Shown piece by piece: positions 1-8,647 of a DNA stretch of 23,111 bases. The number at the start of each line of letters is the position of its first letter. Positions within the stretch are counted from its first letter, which is position 1. The stretch is taken from assembly GCA_937997605.1 (NCBI GenBank), contig CALLFD010000295.1:1-23111 (forward strand), in the 5' to 3' direction. This stretch comes from an uncultured Collinsella sp. (lineage in GTDB: Bacteria > Actinomycetota > Coriobacteriia > Coriobacteriales > Coriobacteriaceae). Position numbers and translations under genes: made by a program. The notes under the pieces are model-generated. The model worked only from the letters and a program-made list of their open reading frames with translations. It did not search any database and was not told the origin of the DNA.

Positions 1-60
1 ATGCGAACCTCCAGTCCGGACCGCCCCGCGGTCCAACTTTCTGTCCGCACCCCCTCATGA
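1..60 (+). CDS. possible 3' end of an upstream gene, partial
   Basis: Reading frame 1 is open from the window edge to a TGA at 58-60. That stop overlaps the ATG of the DUF3800 gene (ATGA, 57-60), an arrangement typical of translationally coupled genes. Only about 19 residues are visible and they match nothing I recognise. The frame may be a real upstream partner or simply chance openness in 57 bases. Confidence 0.25.
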   Translation: MRTSSPDRPAVQLSVRTPS

Positions 61-734
61 GCGAACTCTCCGTCTTTGTTGACGAATCTGGCGACCTCGG
101 AGGCGTCTCCAACTACTACCTCGTCACCCTCGTTTTTCACGATCAAAACGATGCAATCGTTGAACGCATTGACCGCTACGAGCGCGCCCTGTCGCAGTCC
201 TCGCTTCCCAATACGCCTTTTCATGCAGGACCCCTACTGAATGGAAACGGCGACTACAAAGATCTTCCCAAGGAGCAGCGAAGGCACATGTTGAGCGCAT
301 TTCGCGCGTTCATTCAGCATCTCCCCATACGCTATCTCTGTCTGCAATACCGAATGAGCGAATTCGCCGGCAATCAAAACGGTCTCGCGGAGAGAATGAG
401 GCGAGACCTCACAGTTGAACTTTTCGACCATCTGGAATTCTTCCAGCGATACGACACCGTTAAGATTTACTACGACAACGGCCAACCGATTGTAACGGAG
501 GTCATTCATTCTGCGCTTGAGTACGTTCTAGCAAGGGATGTCATCGTATACCGAGAAGCCACACCACGAGCCTACCGGCTATTCCAAGTTGCTGACTACA
601 TCTGTACGATCGAGCTAACGGCTATCAAGTTTGACAGCAAGGAAGATACAAAGACTGATCGGCTATTTTTTGGAACCCGAAGGACGTTCAAAAAGGGATT
701 TCTCTTATATCTCAGGAAGAAAAGGATGAACTGA
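57..734 (+). CDS. DUF3800 family protein
   Basis: The product is 225 aa and carries the DUF3800 signature: an N-terminal beta strand ending in VDESGD (residues 8-13), a central YYDNG (D140) and a C-terminal LFQVADYIC (D180). The spaced acidic residues D9, E10, D140 and D180 resemble the RNase H-like layout proposed for this family. Its activity is not established, but members are often found in defence or mobile regions. Length is normal for the family. The start is the ATG at 57, which overlaps the stop of an upstream open frame and has no strong SD. Base composition is lower in GC than the housekeeping genes on the right, suggesting horizontal acquisition. It converges on the end of the BREX operon with only seven bases between the two stop codons, so it is transcribed independently of BREX. 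Family call is confident; any role in defence is inference. Confidence 0.8.
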   Translation: MSELSVFVDESGDLGGVSNYYLVTLVFHDQNDAIVERIDRYERALSQSSLPNTPFHAGPLLNGNGDYKDLPKEQRRHMLSAFRAFIQHLPIRYLCLQYRMSEFAGNQNGLAERMRRDLTVELFDHLEFFQRYDTVKIYYDNGQPIVTEVIHSALEYVLARDVIVYREATPRAYRLFQVADYICTIELTAIKFDSKEDTKTDRLFFGTRRTFKKGFLLYLRKKRMN

Positions 735-744
735 CCCAGGGTCA
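732..744. other. 13-bp palindrome formed by two converging stop codons
   Basis: The sequence TGACCCAGGGTCA has TGACCC and GGGTCA arms around one central base. Its outer triplets are the TGA stop of the DUF3800 gene and, on the other strand, the TGA stop of the 70-aa gene. No T run follows on either strand, so it is not a classical terminator. It could be coincidence. Confidence 0.4.
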
Positions 745-954
745 CCAGTCGTCAGACGCTCCGCAGTCGTCATCGACGGCAAAGTCGCGGAGGTCGAGGC
801 CTTCGCGTTCGGCTCGGGCTAGGAGCTCTTGGGGCGACTCGTCCTCGATATCCACTACGTCGAGCATGGCGGCCGGAAAGCCCACGCCGGCCGCAGACCC
901 CGCACGGTCGCGCAGGCTCTCGCGCAGCTGATCTACATCAACTTCGATCTTCAT
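742..954 (-). CDS. small acidic protein, last gene of the BREX transcription unit
   Basis: A 70-aa acidic protein of unknown family. I chose the ATG at 954 because a strong SD (GGGAGGT) lies six bases upstream; a TTG further up at 972 has no such signal. The first residues (MKIEVDVDQL) look like a beta strand followed by a helix, and the second half is rich in Asp and Glu (LLARAEREGLDL, then DDD and DDW at the end). It starts about 27 bases after the 454-aa gene stops, so the two are very likely cotranscribed. No membrane segment, signal peptide or catalytic motif is visible. A small acidic protein beside a DNA-defence operon could be an interaction partner or regulator, but the sequence does not show this. 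Confidence 0.6.
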   Translation of the reverse strand: MKIEVDVDQLRESLRDRAGSAAGVGFPAAMLDVVDIEDESPQELLARAEREGLDLRDFAVDDDCGASDDW

Positions 955-981
955 GGTGAAACCTCCCGCCAAACCAGGCCC

Positions 982-2346
982 TTACTCATCAGCGCCGAAC
1001 GCATCCACGGCGGCGACAAAAGCTGCCACCTGCTTGTCGTCCATCTGCGCGGCCAGGCGCCCCACGGGCTCATCGTAGGCGAACTGAACCTTATCGATAA
1101 AGCAATCCCAAGCACGCTCGTCCACACGCACGGCTGCCTCGCAATACTGGCTGAGCTTTTTGAGTCCATACCAAAACGCATTTACATGGCGCGCAGGATC
1201 CTCATCCAGCACACCATCGTAGCGACGCCCATTAAACTCGCGTATGCGCGCCACGGCAACCTCGAGCGTGTCGCCGCCATCAGTCGAAGCCTCATCCACA
1301 AGCTCGGGAATCGGAACCTCACGTCGAACATCGTGCCTGGTAGCGCCGTCGTACTCGCCCACCAGCACGTCTTCGTCAAGCCGAGAGTCATAGTCGAAAT
1401 AGCTCGAGCCCCTGCAAATCCCATGCGGCGAGCCAGAGCCAAACGCACAGAACAACCCGCCGTCGGCAACAACACGACGGTAGGTCTCAAACGACTTCTT
1501 AACCTGATCGAGCAACTCGGAAAGCTCCCCGGCATCACACGCCGTCTCGCACGCAACGCACGCAGACTCGGGCAGCAATACCGGATCCACCGTGCTCCCC
1601 GCAACGCGAGCGGCGCGCTCGGCCCGATACGCCTGCGCCGCCAAGCGCGCTCGCTGCGCAGCGCCGCGCACGTTGGTAAGTTCACGCTCCAACGCCACGT
1701 CACCAGCAACATCGTCAGCAACATCGCTCGCAAACCCGCCGGCGCCTTGCGACCCTGTCGCACTCAGCTCGGACTCAAACGTCGCCGTGATCATACCCGC
1801 AAGGTCCGTCGCGTCGGCGGCACAACGCAACTGCTCCAGCTGTGTACACAGCAGGTCGACATCCAGGGGCACGGCATCCACAACGCGCACGTCACCCAGG
1901 CGCGCCACGTCCTGCAGCACCATAGTCCCCGCAGCATCGTACGCCGCGTGCACCTTGTCCGCCGTATTGGCACGCAGTTTTACCTCGATAAACGCAAACG
2001 TCTGCTCCAAACGGGCCAGCAACTCGGCTTTGTCCTCCATGCGCAAAAAGGCAGCATAGCGACGCTCCATCCGTAGCGGACCAACAACACCCGCCTGTTT
2101 GCGAGCGCGTGCAAGCGCAGCGCCCTCAACACGGCGAACATACCCGTCAACAGCCCGCACGGCAGAGTCGCGCGCAGCGTGCTCGGCAGCTTCGACGCCT
2201 CTAAGCACACCCAGCAGCTCGCGGGAGCGCGCCTTGCGCACCAACTCCCCGCGATCGTACTGCTCAAGCGCCGTCTGGCGCTTGGCCACCGACTCAAAGC
2301 CAAACAGCTCGTCGAGCAACTCGTCAACAGAACGCTCGCCCGCCAT
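982..2346 (-). CDS. uncharacterised 454-aa protein downstream of brxL
   Basis: I do not recognise this protein. It starts at an ATG with a strong SD (GGGAGG, seven bases upstream). The first ~130 residues are highly charged and probably helical. The middle (about 200-250) is Ala/Asp/Arg-rich and may form a coiled coil. The C-terminal half contains a cysteine group (C263, C266, C270), a GSGSPHGICRG stretch (residues 303-313, with H308 and C311) and a more conserved-looking tail with aromatic residues (AFWYGLKKLSQYC near 390-402). The cysteines and histidine could bind a metal, but no known zinc-finger pattern is complete. The gene begins 77 bases after brxL stops, with a hairpin in the gap, and is followed closely by the 70-aa gene. 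Position suggests a lineage-specific BREX accessory protein; this is inference from context only. A long open frame on the opposite strand is a codon-bias shadow. Confidence 0.75.
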   Translation of the reverse strand: MAGERSVDELLDELFGFESVAKRQTALEQYDRGELVRKARSRELLGVLRGVEAAEHAARDSAVRAVDGYVRRVEGAALARARKQAGVVGPLRMERRYAAFLRMEDKAELLARLEQTFAFIEVKLRANTADKVHAAYDAAGTMVLQDVARLGDVRVVDAVPLDVDLLCTQLEQLRCAADATDLAGMITATFESELSATGSQGAGGFASDVADDVAGDVALERELTNVRGAAQRARLAAQAYRAERAARVAGSTVDPVLLPESACVACETACDAGELSELLDQVKKSFETYRRVVADGGLFCAFGSGSPHGICRGSSYFDYDSRLDEDVLVGEYDGATRHDVRREVPIPELVDEASTDGGDTLEVAVARIREFNGRRYDGVLDEDPARHVNAFWYGLKKLSQYCEAAVRVDERAWDCFIDKVQFAYDEPVGRLAAQMDDKQVAAFVAAVDAFGADE

Positions 2347-2384
2347 GGCAAGGCCTCCCTACTCGAACACGCCAACATGCTCAC

Positions 2385-2409
2385 GGGGCGCCCGAACACC
2401 GGACGCCCC
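2385..2409 (-). other. intercistronic hairpin between brxL and the 454-aa gene
   Basis: On the minus-strand RNA the arms GGGGCGUCCG and CGGGCGCCCC pair over 10 bp (one G-U) around a 5-nt loop. No U run follows, so it is not a classical intrinsic terminator. It may stabilise the upstream BREX message or reduce read-through into the two accessory genes. Confidence 0.5.
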
Positions 2410-2423
2410 GCTCGCCCGCACCC

Positions 2424-4790
2424 CTACAGATCTAGCGCCTTCTTCGCGGCGTCGACCGGGTCGCCATCCATGTAGAACACCGGGCTCAACCCCGAGATAA
2501 TCTCAGACGAAACACTCTGCAAACCCGCAATGGCGCTCAGCGGCAAAATCACGCGCTTGGCGCCGGCGTTTTTGGCCACGCGCATAATGTCCTCGAGCCC
2601 GCGGATCTCGTCCATAGAGCCCGACATGCGCAAGATTCCCGGAATCGCCAGTGCGGGCATCACCGGACGGTTGCACGCCGCGGAGCACAGGCCCACAAAC
2701 TCGGCGAGCGAAACTTCCTCGGACAAGCCCTTGCTCTGCAGGTCGTTATAGAACAGCAGATAATCCTTGGAGCCAATGTGCATGCCCGGCGCCACGCGGT
2801 TCGCCAGGTTCACAAAGTTGTCAAACGCGGCTTCCAGCGTATCGCGCACCGGCTTGTTAAAGGCAACGCCCTCGTGCTTAAACTTGCACTCGCCGGCAAC
2901 GGCCTTGTTCTCCAGCTTGTACACGGCGACCTCGCCGCCCTGCGACCTGCCCACGCCAAATACGTGGCCGGACAGCAGCGGCCCATCGGGAATCAGCGTG
3001 TCCTCACTCTGCTCGGGCACGCGCACCACGTGCACGTCCTGCGGGTTGTCGGCATCCATATAGCCCAGGTTAACGTCGATAAACTCGACGCCCGCCATAA
3101 TCTTGAGCTGCTCCTTTACGCGGCGACGGCCTTCGATGGCATAATCCAGCAGCCAGCGCACGTCGTCCTTGTCCATAGCCTCGTCGGGGAACAGCAGCTT
3201 GGCCAGACCGCTAAAGGTCTTGCGCACGGCGATCTCGTCGCGCTTGTTAAAGTCGCTGTTAAAGCGGAAATACCGGTCGATATGGTGCGTAAAGTCCTTG
3301 CGGCGCATCTCCTTGCAAAACTCCGACAGGCAGTCGGTGATCAGGCCGTAATGCCCGGTCAGCAGGCTCGAGCGCATCTTGGGAATCTCCCAGCCCGGCA
3401 GGTAATAGTGAATACGGTCGAAGAAGGCCGAATCGTTGTTAAACTCCGGCGGGAACGGATCAAACAGGTGCGTGGTCTTAAGGACGTTTTGCACGGTATC
3501 GTTGATGTTGCCCTCAAAGACCATGGAGGCATCGGCGTTAATCTGGTCGCGGCCGCGTGCGTAACTGCCACTCGCCATGTAGTCCTTCATGATCTGCACG
3601 GCGTTGGTGTCCTTAAAGCGCATGCCGGCGACCTCGTCGAACGTCACGCAGTCCCAGTGACCTACCAAGCCCACGCGGTCGGCACGCATGGAGTTCATAC
3701 GGCCGAACAGGTTGGCCGTGGTGGTCTGGCCGCCCGAAAGCAAAATGGCGTAGGGCGAGACCTCTTTGTAGATGTGGCTCTTACCGGTACCGCGGGGACC
3801 CAGCTCGCACAGGTTGTAGTTGCGCTCGATGAGCGGCACCATGCGCTCGATAAAGTGCAGGCGCTCTTTCTCGGAAAGCTCGCTGGGCTCATAGCCAGCC
3901 GAGCGCAGCAGCATATTGAGCCACTCGTCGCGCGAGAAATACTGGCGCTCTTCGACCATGGCATCCAGGTCCAGGTTGGGCATCTGGATGGGCGTGAGCG
4001 ACGCCACACTAAACGGAGAGTCCTCGGGCCCACGCTTCTTACGCTTGGCCTTGGCGCGGCGCGGCGCATCGTCGCCAAAGACCTCCATGCCAAACTCGTC
4101 TTCCTCATCCAAGGGGTGACGATACTCGATGCTCATGATGCACCAAATACCACCCTGCAAAATCTTGGAATAGTCGCGCACGTACTCGGCCGGCATCACA
4201 AACGGCTCAATGGTCAGGTTGGCAAACGAGGCCACGTAAATGTCTTTGTACTCGTCGAGTTTTGCCGTCACCTTGTCGATAATGGTAAAGCGGCCCAGCT
4301 CACGGATTTTGGACTTAATGCGCTCGGACTCGTCGGGACGCACGTAGTTATCGGTGAGGATCCTGCGGATGCGATCCAGGCCCTCTGCCACGGCTTCCTC
4401 GTCATCGGTCGAGCAGTACATGCCCAGCAGATACTCCAACACAAAGGTGGGCACGTTGGCACCGCGCTTCATAAAGGCCGTCAGGTCCTTGCGCACGATC
4501 TTGCCGCCAAAGTGCTCGAGCAGCTTACCGTCCAGCCCGTCCATGTCGTAGCCGTCGTCCTCGGGAGCCTCTGCCGCAGCCTGGTCATAGCCATCGGTCG
4601 AGGATTCCTCCTCGGCGTTCACCGCAGCCTCAACGGGCGCGGCAGCAACCGGCTCCGGGGCAGGCGCAACAGCCTCAGTCGCCGGGGCCTCCGCAGCAGG
4701 CGCGGCCTCCGCAGGCACCACACCCTCCACCGGCACATCCACATCAATCGAGGGAACTTCCCACAGATCGTCGTCATGGCTATCAAACAT
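2424..4790 (-). CDS. brxL: BrxL, BREX type 1 Lon-like AAA+ protein
   Basis: A 788-aa protein with the layout of BrxL. A conserved N-terminal region starts near residue 85 (LDGKLLEHFGGKIVRKDL). The AAA+ core has Walker A GPRGTGKS (about 331-338) and Walker B WDCVTFDEV (about 379-387). The C-terminal Lon-like domain has LAIPGILRMSGSM and a later AKNAGAKRVILPLS. BrxL is the defining component of BREX type 1; published structures show a ring- or barrel-forming DNA-binding AAA+ protein. I chose the ATG at 4790 because a TAGGAG SD lies eight bases upstream, overlapping the pglZ stop; a GTG at 4799 is too close to that SD. Residues ~18-80 form an extra acidic, Ala/Pro-rich and probably disordered segment that makes the protein about 100 residues longer than the roughly 680-aa members I know. 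Confidence 0.95.
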   Translation of the reverse strand: MFDSHDDDLWEVPSIDVDVPVEGVVPAEAAPAAEAPATEAVAPAPEPVAAAPVEAAVNAEEESSTDGYDQAAAEAPEDDGYDMDGLDGKLLEHFGGKIVRKDLTAFMKRGANVPTFVLEYLLGMYCSTDDEEAVAEGLDRIRRILTDNYVRPDESERIKSKIRELGRFTIIDKVTAKLDEYKDIYVASFANLTIEPFVMPAEYVRDYSKILQGGIWCIMSIEYRHPLDEEDEFGMEVFGDDAPRRAKAKRKKRGPEDSPFSVASLTPIQMPNLDLDAMVEERQYFSRDEWLNMLLRSAGYEPSELSEKERLHFIERMVPLIERNYNLCELGPRGTGKSHIYKEVSPYAILLSGGQTTTANLFGRMNSMRADRVGLVGHWDCVTFDEVAGMRFKDTNAVQIMKDYMASGSYARGRDQINADASMVFEGNINDTVQNVLKTTHLFDPFPPEFNNDSAFFDRIHYYLPGWEIPKMRSSLLTGHYGLITDCLSEFCKEMRRKDFTHHIDRYFRFNSDFNKRDEIAVRKTFSGLAKLLFPDEAMDKDDVRWLLDYAIEGRRRVKEQLKIMAGVEFIDVNLGYMDADNPQDVHVVRVPEQSEDTLIPDGPLLSGHVFGVGRSQGGEVAVYKLENKAVAGECKFKHEGVAFNKPVRDTLEAAFDNFVNLANRVAPGMHIGSKDYLLFYNDLQSKGLSEEVSLAEFVGLCSAACNRPVMPALAIPGILRMSGSMDEIRGLEDIMRVAKNAGAKRVILPLSAIAGLQSVSSEIISGLSPVFYMDGDPVDAAKKALDL

Positions 4791-4801
4791 AGGGCACACT
4801 C

Positions 4802-7510
4802 CTAAAAACCAAAGTCAGCAACAGGGGCAAACGAAACAGCGATGGTATACGTCTCGCGCCAAACGATCTTGCCCGTTTCGCGCTCGCGGCAGACCAGATA
4901 GTACGGACCCTTGGCCGAGAATCCATCCGCTGCACGCAGCGCAAACTTGGCATGCACCACGCGCTCCTGCGAGTTAACAGAAGTCTTGTTAGCATGCGCC
5001 TTGACTGTATCGCTCACCTCGTTGCCGCTTGCGTCGGTAAACACCAGCTCATACTCGCACGGCAAGACCTTGCCTTGGGCGGGTTCTTCCTGGATCAAGT
5101 TGACCGAGAAGAGCGAGTTGGTCACTCGGCGTCCCTCGCTTAGCACGCGCAGCGTCGCCACGCGCGTATCGACAAAGTCCTTGGAACCCGAGCGCGCACG
5201 CCAAAATCCGATAACGGGCACGCAGAGCTCCTGCAGGCTCATGCCGCCGTGGACGTAGTTGTTAGTGCCGCCAGGACGCTTGAAGTGCACGTTCTCGCGC
5301 GGGGCAAATCCCTCAAAACCGGCACCTAAACGTCCCATGCCAACATTAACAAACACCTCGCATGCCTCTTCCGAAAGCTTGGCCACGGCCTCGTTGGGCA
5401 CCACCAGATGGCGCTTGCCGTGCATGACAGGAGCGTCAAGGAAGGGAAGATCTGGCTTGCCGAGCATCTGGCACTCGTTGAGCTCACGACGCGTGTAGAT
5501 GAAGCCGTGATCCGCCGTTATTACAACACGCGCGCCCGGGGCGTCGGTGCACACGCGGCGCGCCAACGCGGCAAGTTCCTCCACGGTGTCCGCGCAGGCA
5601 TCGAAAACGTCATCCTGCGTAGCTGCCTTCTCGCCCGTGGCATCGATCTTGTTGTGGTAGAGATAAACGAGCCTGGAGTCTTTGAGCAGCGCTTTACGCT
5701 CGGTTCCCGCCATGTTGAGGTATGCGCTCGAGCGCAAAGCGCGGGCCGTGGGCTCAACGTGGGTAAGTACGGCCTCGCGCTGCGGAGTCGTCGCAGTGGG
5801 CATGCCGTCAGCCAACACAAACGCGCCATCCTCTGCAAGCTCAAGCACCTGGTGCGGCAGCAGCGCAGGCATGCCCACCTCGGTAATGGAGGGAAAGACC
5901 GCCTGCATGCTAGAGACCTTGACGTTGCCGCCGCGCTCGCGCTCGAGCAGCGCCGCAACGTCGCGGGCAACCTCATAGCGCAGCGCATCGCTCACGATAA
6001 CGACCGTTGTTTTGGCAGAACCCACAAAGGCGGGCAGCACATGCCAATAAAACTCATCCTGCCGTGCGGGACCATCGATGTAGCCGCAATCGGCCCACTC
6101 CCCTTGCGCAGCAGCCGCCCAGCAGGCATTGGCATCCGCCAAGAACCAGTTGCTGTAGAGATTCTCCGCCCAGTCCGCCACGGCGCGGGCAGGTTCCTCG
6201 AGCGCATCGCACTCGACGGAGCGTGCCCGCAGATACGCGGTGCACATATGGCGATAGGCAGCGTCCATGGCATACCAATCGGACGTATAGGCATCCCACA
6301 CCTGCTGGGACTGCGCCAGATGGAACCCACCCGCGTGCGTCTGCCTAAACGCGCACATATCGGCCACAGCGACAAGCAGGTCAAAGTAGCTCTCGACACG
6401 ACGGTACCAGCTTAGGTCGCAACGGCGCGCAGCAAAGGCACGCGCATCCTCAACACGGTCTGCACCTTGCGCAAACGAGCAGAACAGCTGCGAGAGCACG
6501 GCCTCATTGACGCACGGAAACACATCAAGCGAGGTCAGCACATCGATCGGCAAGGTCTCGAACCGTGCAAAGAGTCCGCGGGCGTCCTCAACCAAACGGC
6601 AAATCTCAAATAGGTCCTCGCTCGATGCCTGGGTATCGGCGGTCTGGTCCCACGTACGCACCGCCTCAAGGCAATAAGGCCCGTAGGCGGGAGCCACATG
6701 GCTCTCAAGCCCCTTGAGCGCTCTCTCGGAAAGCGCGGTGGATGCCGCCGTAAGGAGCACATGGGATGCAAGCATAAGCAATGAGTCACGCTCGTAAAGC
6801 GGCCCATCAAACCCATAACAACGCACGATGAAGGCAGAGAGCACATCACGCACGCAGTACTTGTCCACCAACTCGGCCAGCGCCTCGGGACCCTCGTGCA
6901 GCAGCATGGTCATACAGCCACGCAGCACAAACGCGGGGCGCGCGTCACCAAGCTCTTTACCGCCAAAAATCACCGTAAGGATGCCGAGTTCGATATCGGA
7001 TGCGCCCGAGGCATGCGGAACACACGCGGCAAACTTAGCGCAGCGGGTCTTGGCATCAAAGAACGTCTTGTGCTCGCGCAGGCTCTCGCGCACGGCGTCG
7101 ATATTCTCGATGCCCAGCTGATCGGCCAAAAGCGAAAGATAGTCAGCCTGGAACTGATCGGCATACAGCTCAACATCGGCAAGCCAATCACCCTCAAGCC
7201 TGCCGCGCGGGCAACGGCGATACAGCAAGATATCGCTCGCGAGGTCATCGCGGTTGATGAGCTTCTTGACGGCAAACATACGGCCCTCGCAGGCCTCAAC
7301 AAAGCGCACCGGGCGCTCAAAGTCACCGTGAGCAGGCATTACGCCGGCATCGGCCCCCACGCCGTCGAAACCCTCGGCAGCAAATCGCTCAAACTCAGGA
7401 GCAAACTCGCCGTCCGCATCGTGCCAAACCACCACACGGCGGGGCATGCATGCGAGCAACGGCTGCAAAAATCGCAGCTTGAGCTGTTCTTCTACATCGA
7501 TCTTGGGCAT
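4802..7510 (-). CDS. pglZ: PglZ, BREX alkaline-phosphatase-superfamily protein
   Basis: A 902-aa protein of the BREX-1 PglZ family, a core component needed for defence and usually for PglX-dependent methylation. The PglZ domain shows VIVSDALRYE (504-513), the metal-site region of the alkaline phosphatase superfamily. It is followed by PSITEVGMPAL (540-550), VYLYHNKID (615-623) and the second metal motif VVITADHGF (662-670). The N-terminal ~480 residues are the helical region typical of the type 1 branch. The start is an ATG with AAGGAT just upstream, 23 bases after the 3' pglX part stops. The brxL SD overlaps the pglZ stop, indicating coupled expression. All expected motifs are present, so the protein looks intact. 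Confidence 0.95.
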   Translation of the reverse strand: MPKIDVEEQLKLRFLQPLLACMPRRVVVWHDADGEFAPEFERFAAEGFDGVGADAGVMPAHGDFERPVRFVEACEGRMFAVKKLINRDDLASDILLYRRCPRGRLEGDWLADVELYADQFQADYLSLLADQLGIENIDAVRESLREHKTFFDAKTRCAKFAACVPHASGASDIELGILTVIFGGKELGDARPAFVLRGCMTMLLHEGPEALAELVDKYCVRDVLSAFIVRCYGFDGPLYERDSLLMLASHVLLTAASTALSERALKGLESHVAPAYGPYCLEAVRTWDQTADTQASSEDLFEICRLVEDARGLFARFETLPIDVLTSLDVFPCVNEAVLSQLFCSFAQGADRVEDARAFAARRCDLSWYRRVESYFDLLVAVADMCAFRQTHAGGFHLAQSQQVWDAYTSDWYAMDAAYRHMCTAYLRARSVECDALEEPARAVADWAENLYSNWFLADANACWAAAAQGEWADCGYIDGPARQDEFYWHVLPAFVGSAKTTVVIVSDALRYEVARDVAALLERERGGNVKVSSMQAVFPSITEVGMPALLPHQVLELAEDGAFVLADGMPTATTPQREAVLTHVEPTARALRSSAYLNMAGTERKALLKDSRLVYLYHNKIDATGEKAATQDDVFDACADTVEELAALARRVCTDAPGARVVITADHGFIYTRRELNECQMLGKPDLPFLDAPVMHGKRHLVVPNEAVAKLSEEACEVFVNVGMGRLGAGFEGFAPRENVHFKRPGGTNNYVHGGMSLQELCVPVIGFWRARSGSKDFVDTRVATLRVLSEGRRVTNSLFSVNLIQEEPAQGKVLPCEYELVFTDASGNEVSDTVKAHANKTSVNSQERVVHAKFALRAADGFSAKGPYYLVCRERETGKIVWRETYTIAVSFAPVADFGF

Positions 7511-7533
7511 GAATATCCTTACCGTATCTGCAG

Positions 7534-8502
7534 TTACTTAATCTTTGCCAGCACATCCTGAAACTTGGCGTAGTTGACCTTGACGCCGTCATCCAGGTCG
7601 ATCTTAATCATCTGGTCTGCCAAGTGGTGCAGCTTCTCCTCGTAGCCAATGGTCTCTTTGAGCTGGTCGTTGAGCTTTTTGACGCGCTTGTCCAAGCGCA
7701 CGCGCTCGCCGCGCTCGGCACCAGCAAGGGCATCGTTGGCATAGCCGATCTGGGCACGGTAGCGCTCCTGCTGCTCATGCACATAGTCGGTGCGGATGCG
7801 AGCCAATAGGTCAGGCTGGTAGCGATGCATGTAAACAAGACACTTGAAACCGTTCTTCTTACCGCTGTCGAACAGCCAGTAGATGGGGCGTTTCTTATAG
7901 GTCTGGCAGTGGTCCTTAAAAAAGTCCTTCAAAAAGTAGGTGCGAATCACCTCGCGCGAGGTACCCTTACCGCCGAGCGCCTCGGCAATGAAGGCCAGGT
8001 TCTGCTCGAGCGTCTCCTCGCCGTACACGGTGCGCACAAAGTCGATAAAGTAGCGCACGATGTCGTCGTCAAAGTACTCGTCATCGGTAATGGGCAGTAC
8101 GTTGTCGGCATCAGGCATAAAGGTCACGTGATCGGGATCGGGCATCTTGGCCAGATAGTCGTCGACCGTGGCGCCCTGACCGGCCAGGACCAGCCCGTCC
8201 ACATCCAGCGAATAGCGGCCAAACATGCAGCCCACGGCATAGCTTATGAGCGAGGTGATCTCGTCGCGCTTGGTACGCACGTATTTGTTGCCCTTGTAGC
8301 TCTCGGGAATCTCATCAGCGGTGTCGAAGATGCGTGCCACCGAAACGTACTTGTCCTCGACCTCGACGGGCACCTCCCCCTCCATGTTGTAGATTTTGGC
8401 AAAGATTCGGTTGAGCTCTTCCTCGTTAGCGCGAAGCTGCTCAAAGCGAGCATTAACCTCAGCCTTGCGAGCCTCGTATTTATCTTGAAGTAAAGTGACC
8501 AT
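7534..8502 (-). CDS. pglX: C-terminal part of split PglX
   Basis: This 322-aa protein corresponds to the C-terminal domain of BREX-1 PglX, not to a separate family. It begins near the conserved NEEELNRIF (26-34), then has RPIYWLFDSGKKNGF (205-219), a MHRY segment, a charged coiled coil (about 240-285) and the closing LDDGVKVNY (303-311). These features normally lie in the last third of a ~1200-aa PglX. I prefer the ATG at 8502, preceded by GAGGG nine bases upstream; an ATG at 8520 in the same frame has no SD. It contains no methyltransferase motifs, so it must act with the 838-aa part or be non-functional. It retains the whole conserved tail without internal stops and its own SD, which argues for a functional two-chain enzyme. 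It sits in a different frame from the 5' part and is followed closely by pglZ. Confidence 0.88.
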   Translation of the reverse strand: MVTLLQDKYEARKAEVNARFEQLRANEEELNRIFAKIYNMEGEVPVEVEDKYVSVARIFDTADEIPESYKGNKYVRTKRDEITSLISYAVGCMFGRYSLDVDGLVLAGQGATVDDYLAKMPDPDHVTFMPDADNVLPITDDEYFDDDIVRYFIDFVRTVYGEETLEQNLAFIAEALGGKGTSREVIRTYFLKDFFKDHCQTYKKRPIYWLFDSGKKNGFKCLVYMHRYQPDLLARIRTDYVHEQQERYRAQIGYANDALAGAERGERVRLDKRVKKLNDQLKETIGYEEKLHHLADQMIKIDLDDGVKVNYAKFQDVLAKIK

Positions 8503-8647
8503 ATTTGACCGCCCTCTCATTTAAAAACGCCGACTAATTTCATTTAAAAGGTTACTTTCGAGAGACAGCGAGTCTCTTTGCGATAAAAAACGTTGGAAGC
8601 TCATTCGACACACCGTTCTTCGCAATCAAAGATGAAACATCTCTTAC
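8503..8647 (-). other. AT-rich gap between the inserted gene and the 3' pglX part
   Basis: This stretch is noncoding and AT-rich, unlike the very tight spacing elsewhere in the operon. It contains a small hairpin (AGAGAC at 8561-8566 and GTCTCT at 8572-8577, loop AGCGA). On the minus strand several T runs are present, but none follows the hairpin closely enough for a convincing terminator. I could not identify a promoter. It may be the scar of the event that introduced the inserted gene. Confidence 0.5.

Noticed and set aside
829..4805. Long plus-strand open frames of 415 and 675 codons opposite the 454-aa gene and brxL
   Set aside because: They mirror the opposite-strand genes codon for codon, have His/Arg/Val/Leu-rich unlikely composition and lack SDs. 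They are shadows of high-GC codon bias.
5408..6415. Plus-strand frame of 335 codons opposite pglZ
   Set aside because: Antisense to conserved PglZ motifs, low-complexity basic composition and no recognisable domain.
7534..8502. 322-aa gene as an independent unknown BREX accessory protein
   Set aside because: Its motifs (NEEELNRIF, RPIYWLFDSGKKNGF, LDDGVKVNY) are those of the PglX C-terminal domain, in the right order.
8561..8577. AGAGAC/GTCTCT hairpin as a terminator within the pglX gap
   Set aside because: Stem of only six pairs and no adjacent T run; a terminator here would also cut off pglX-C, pglZ and brxL.
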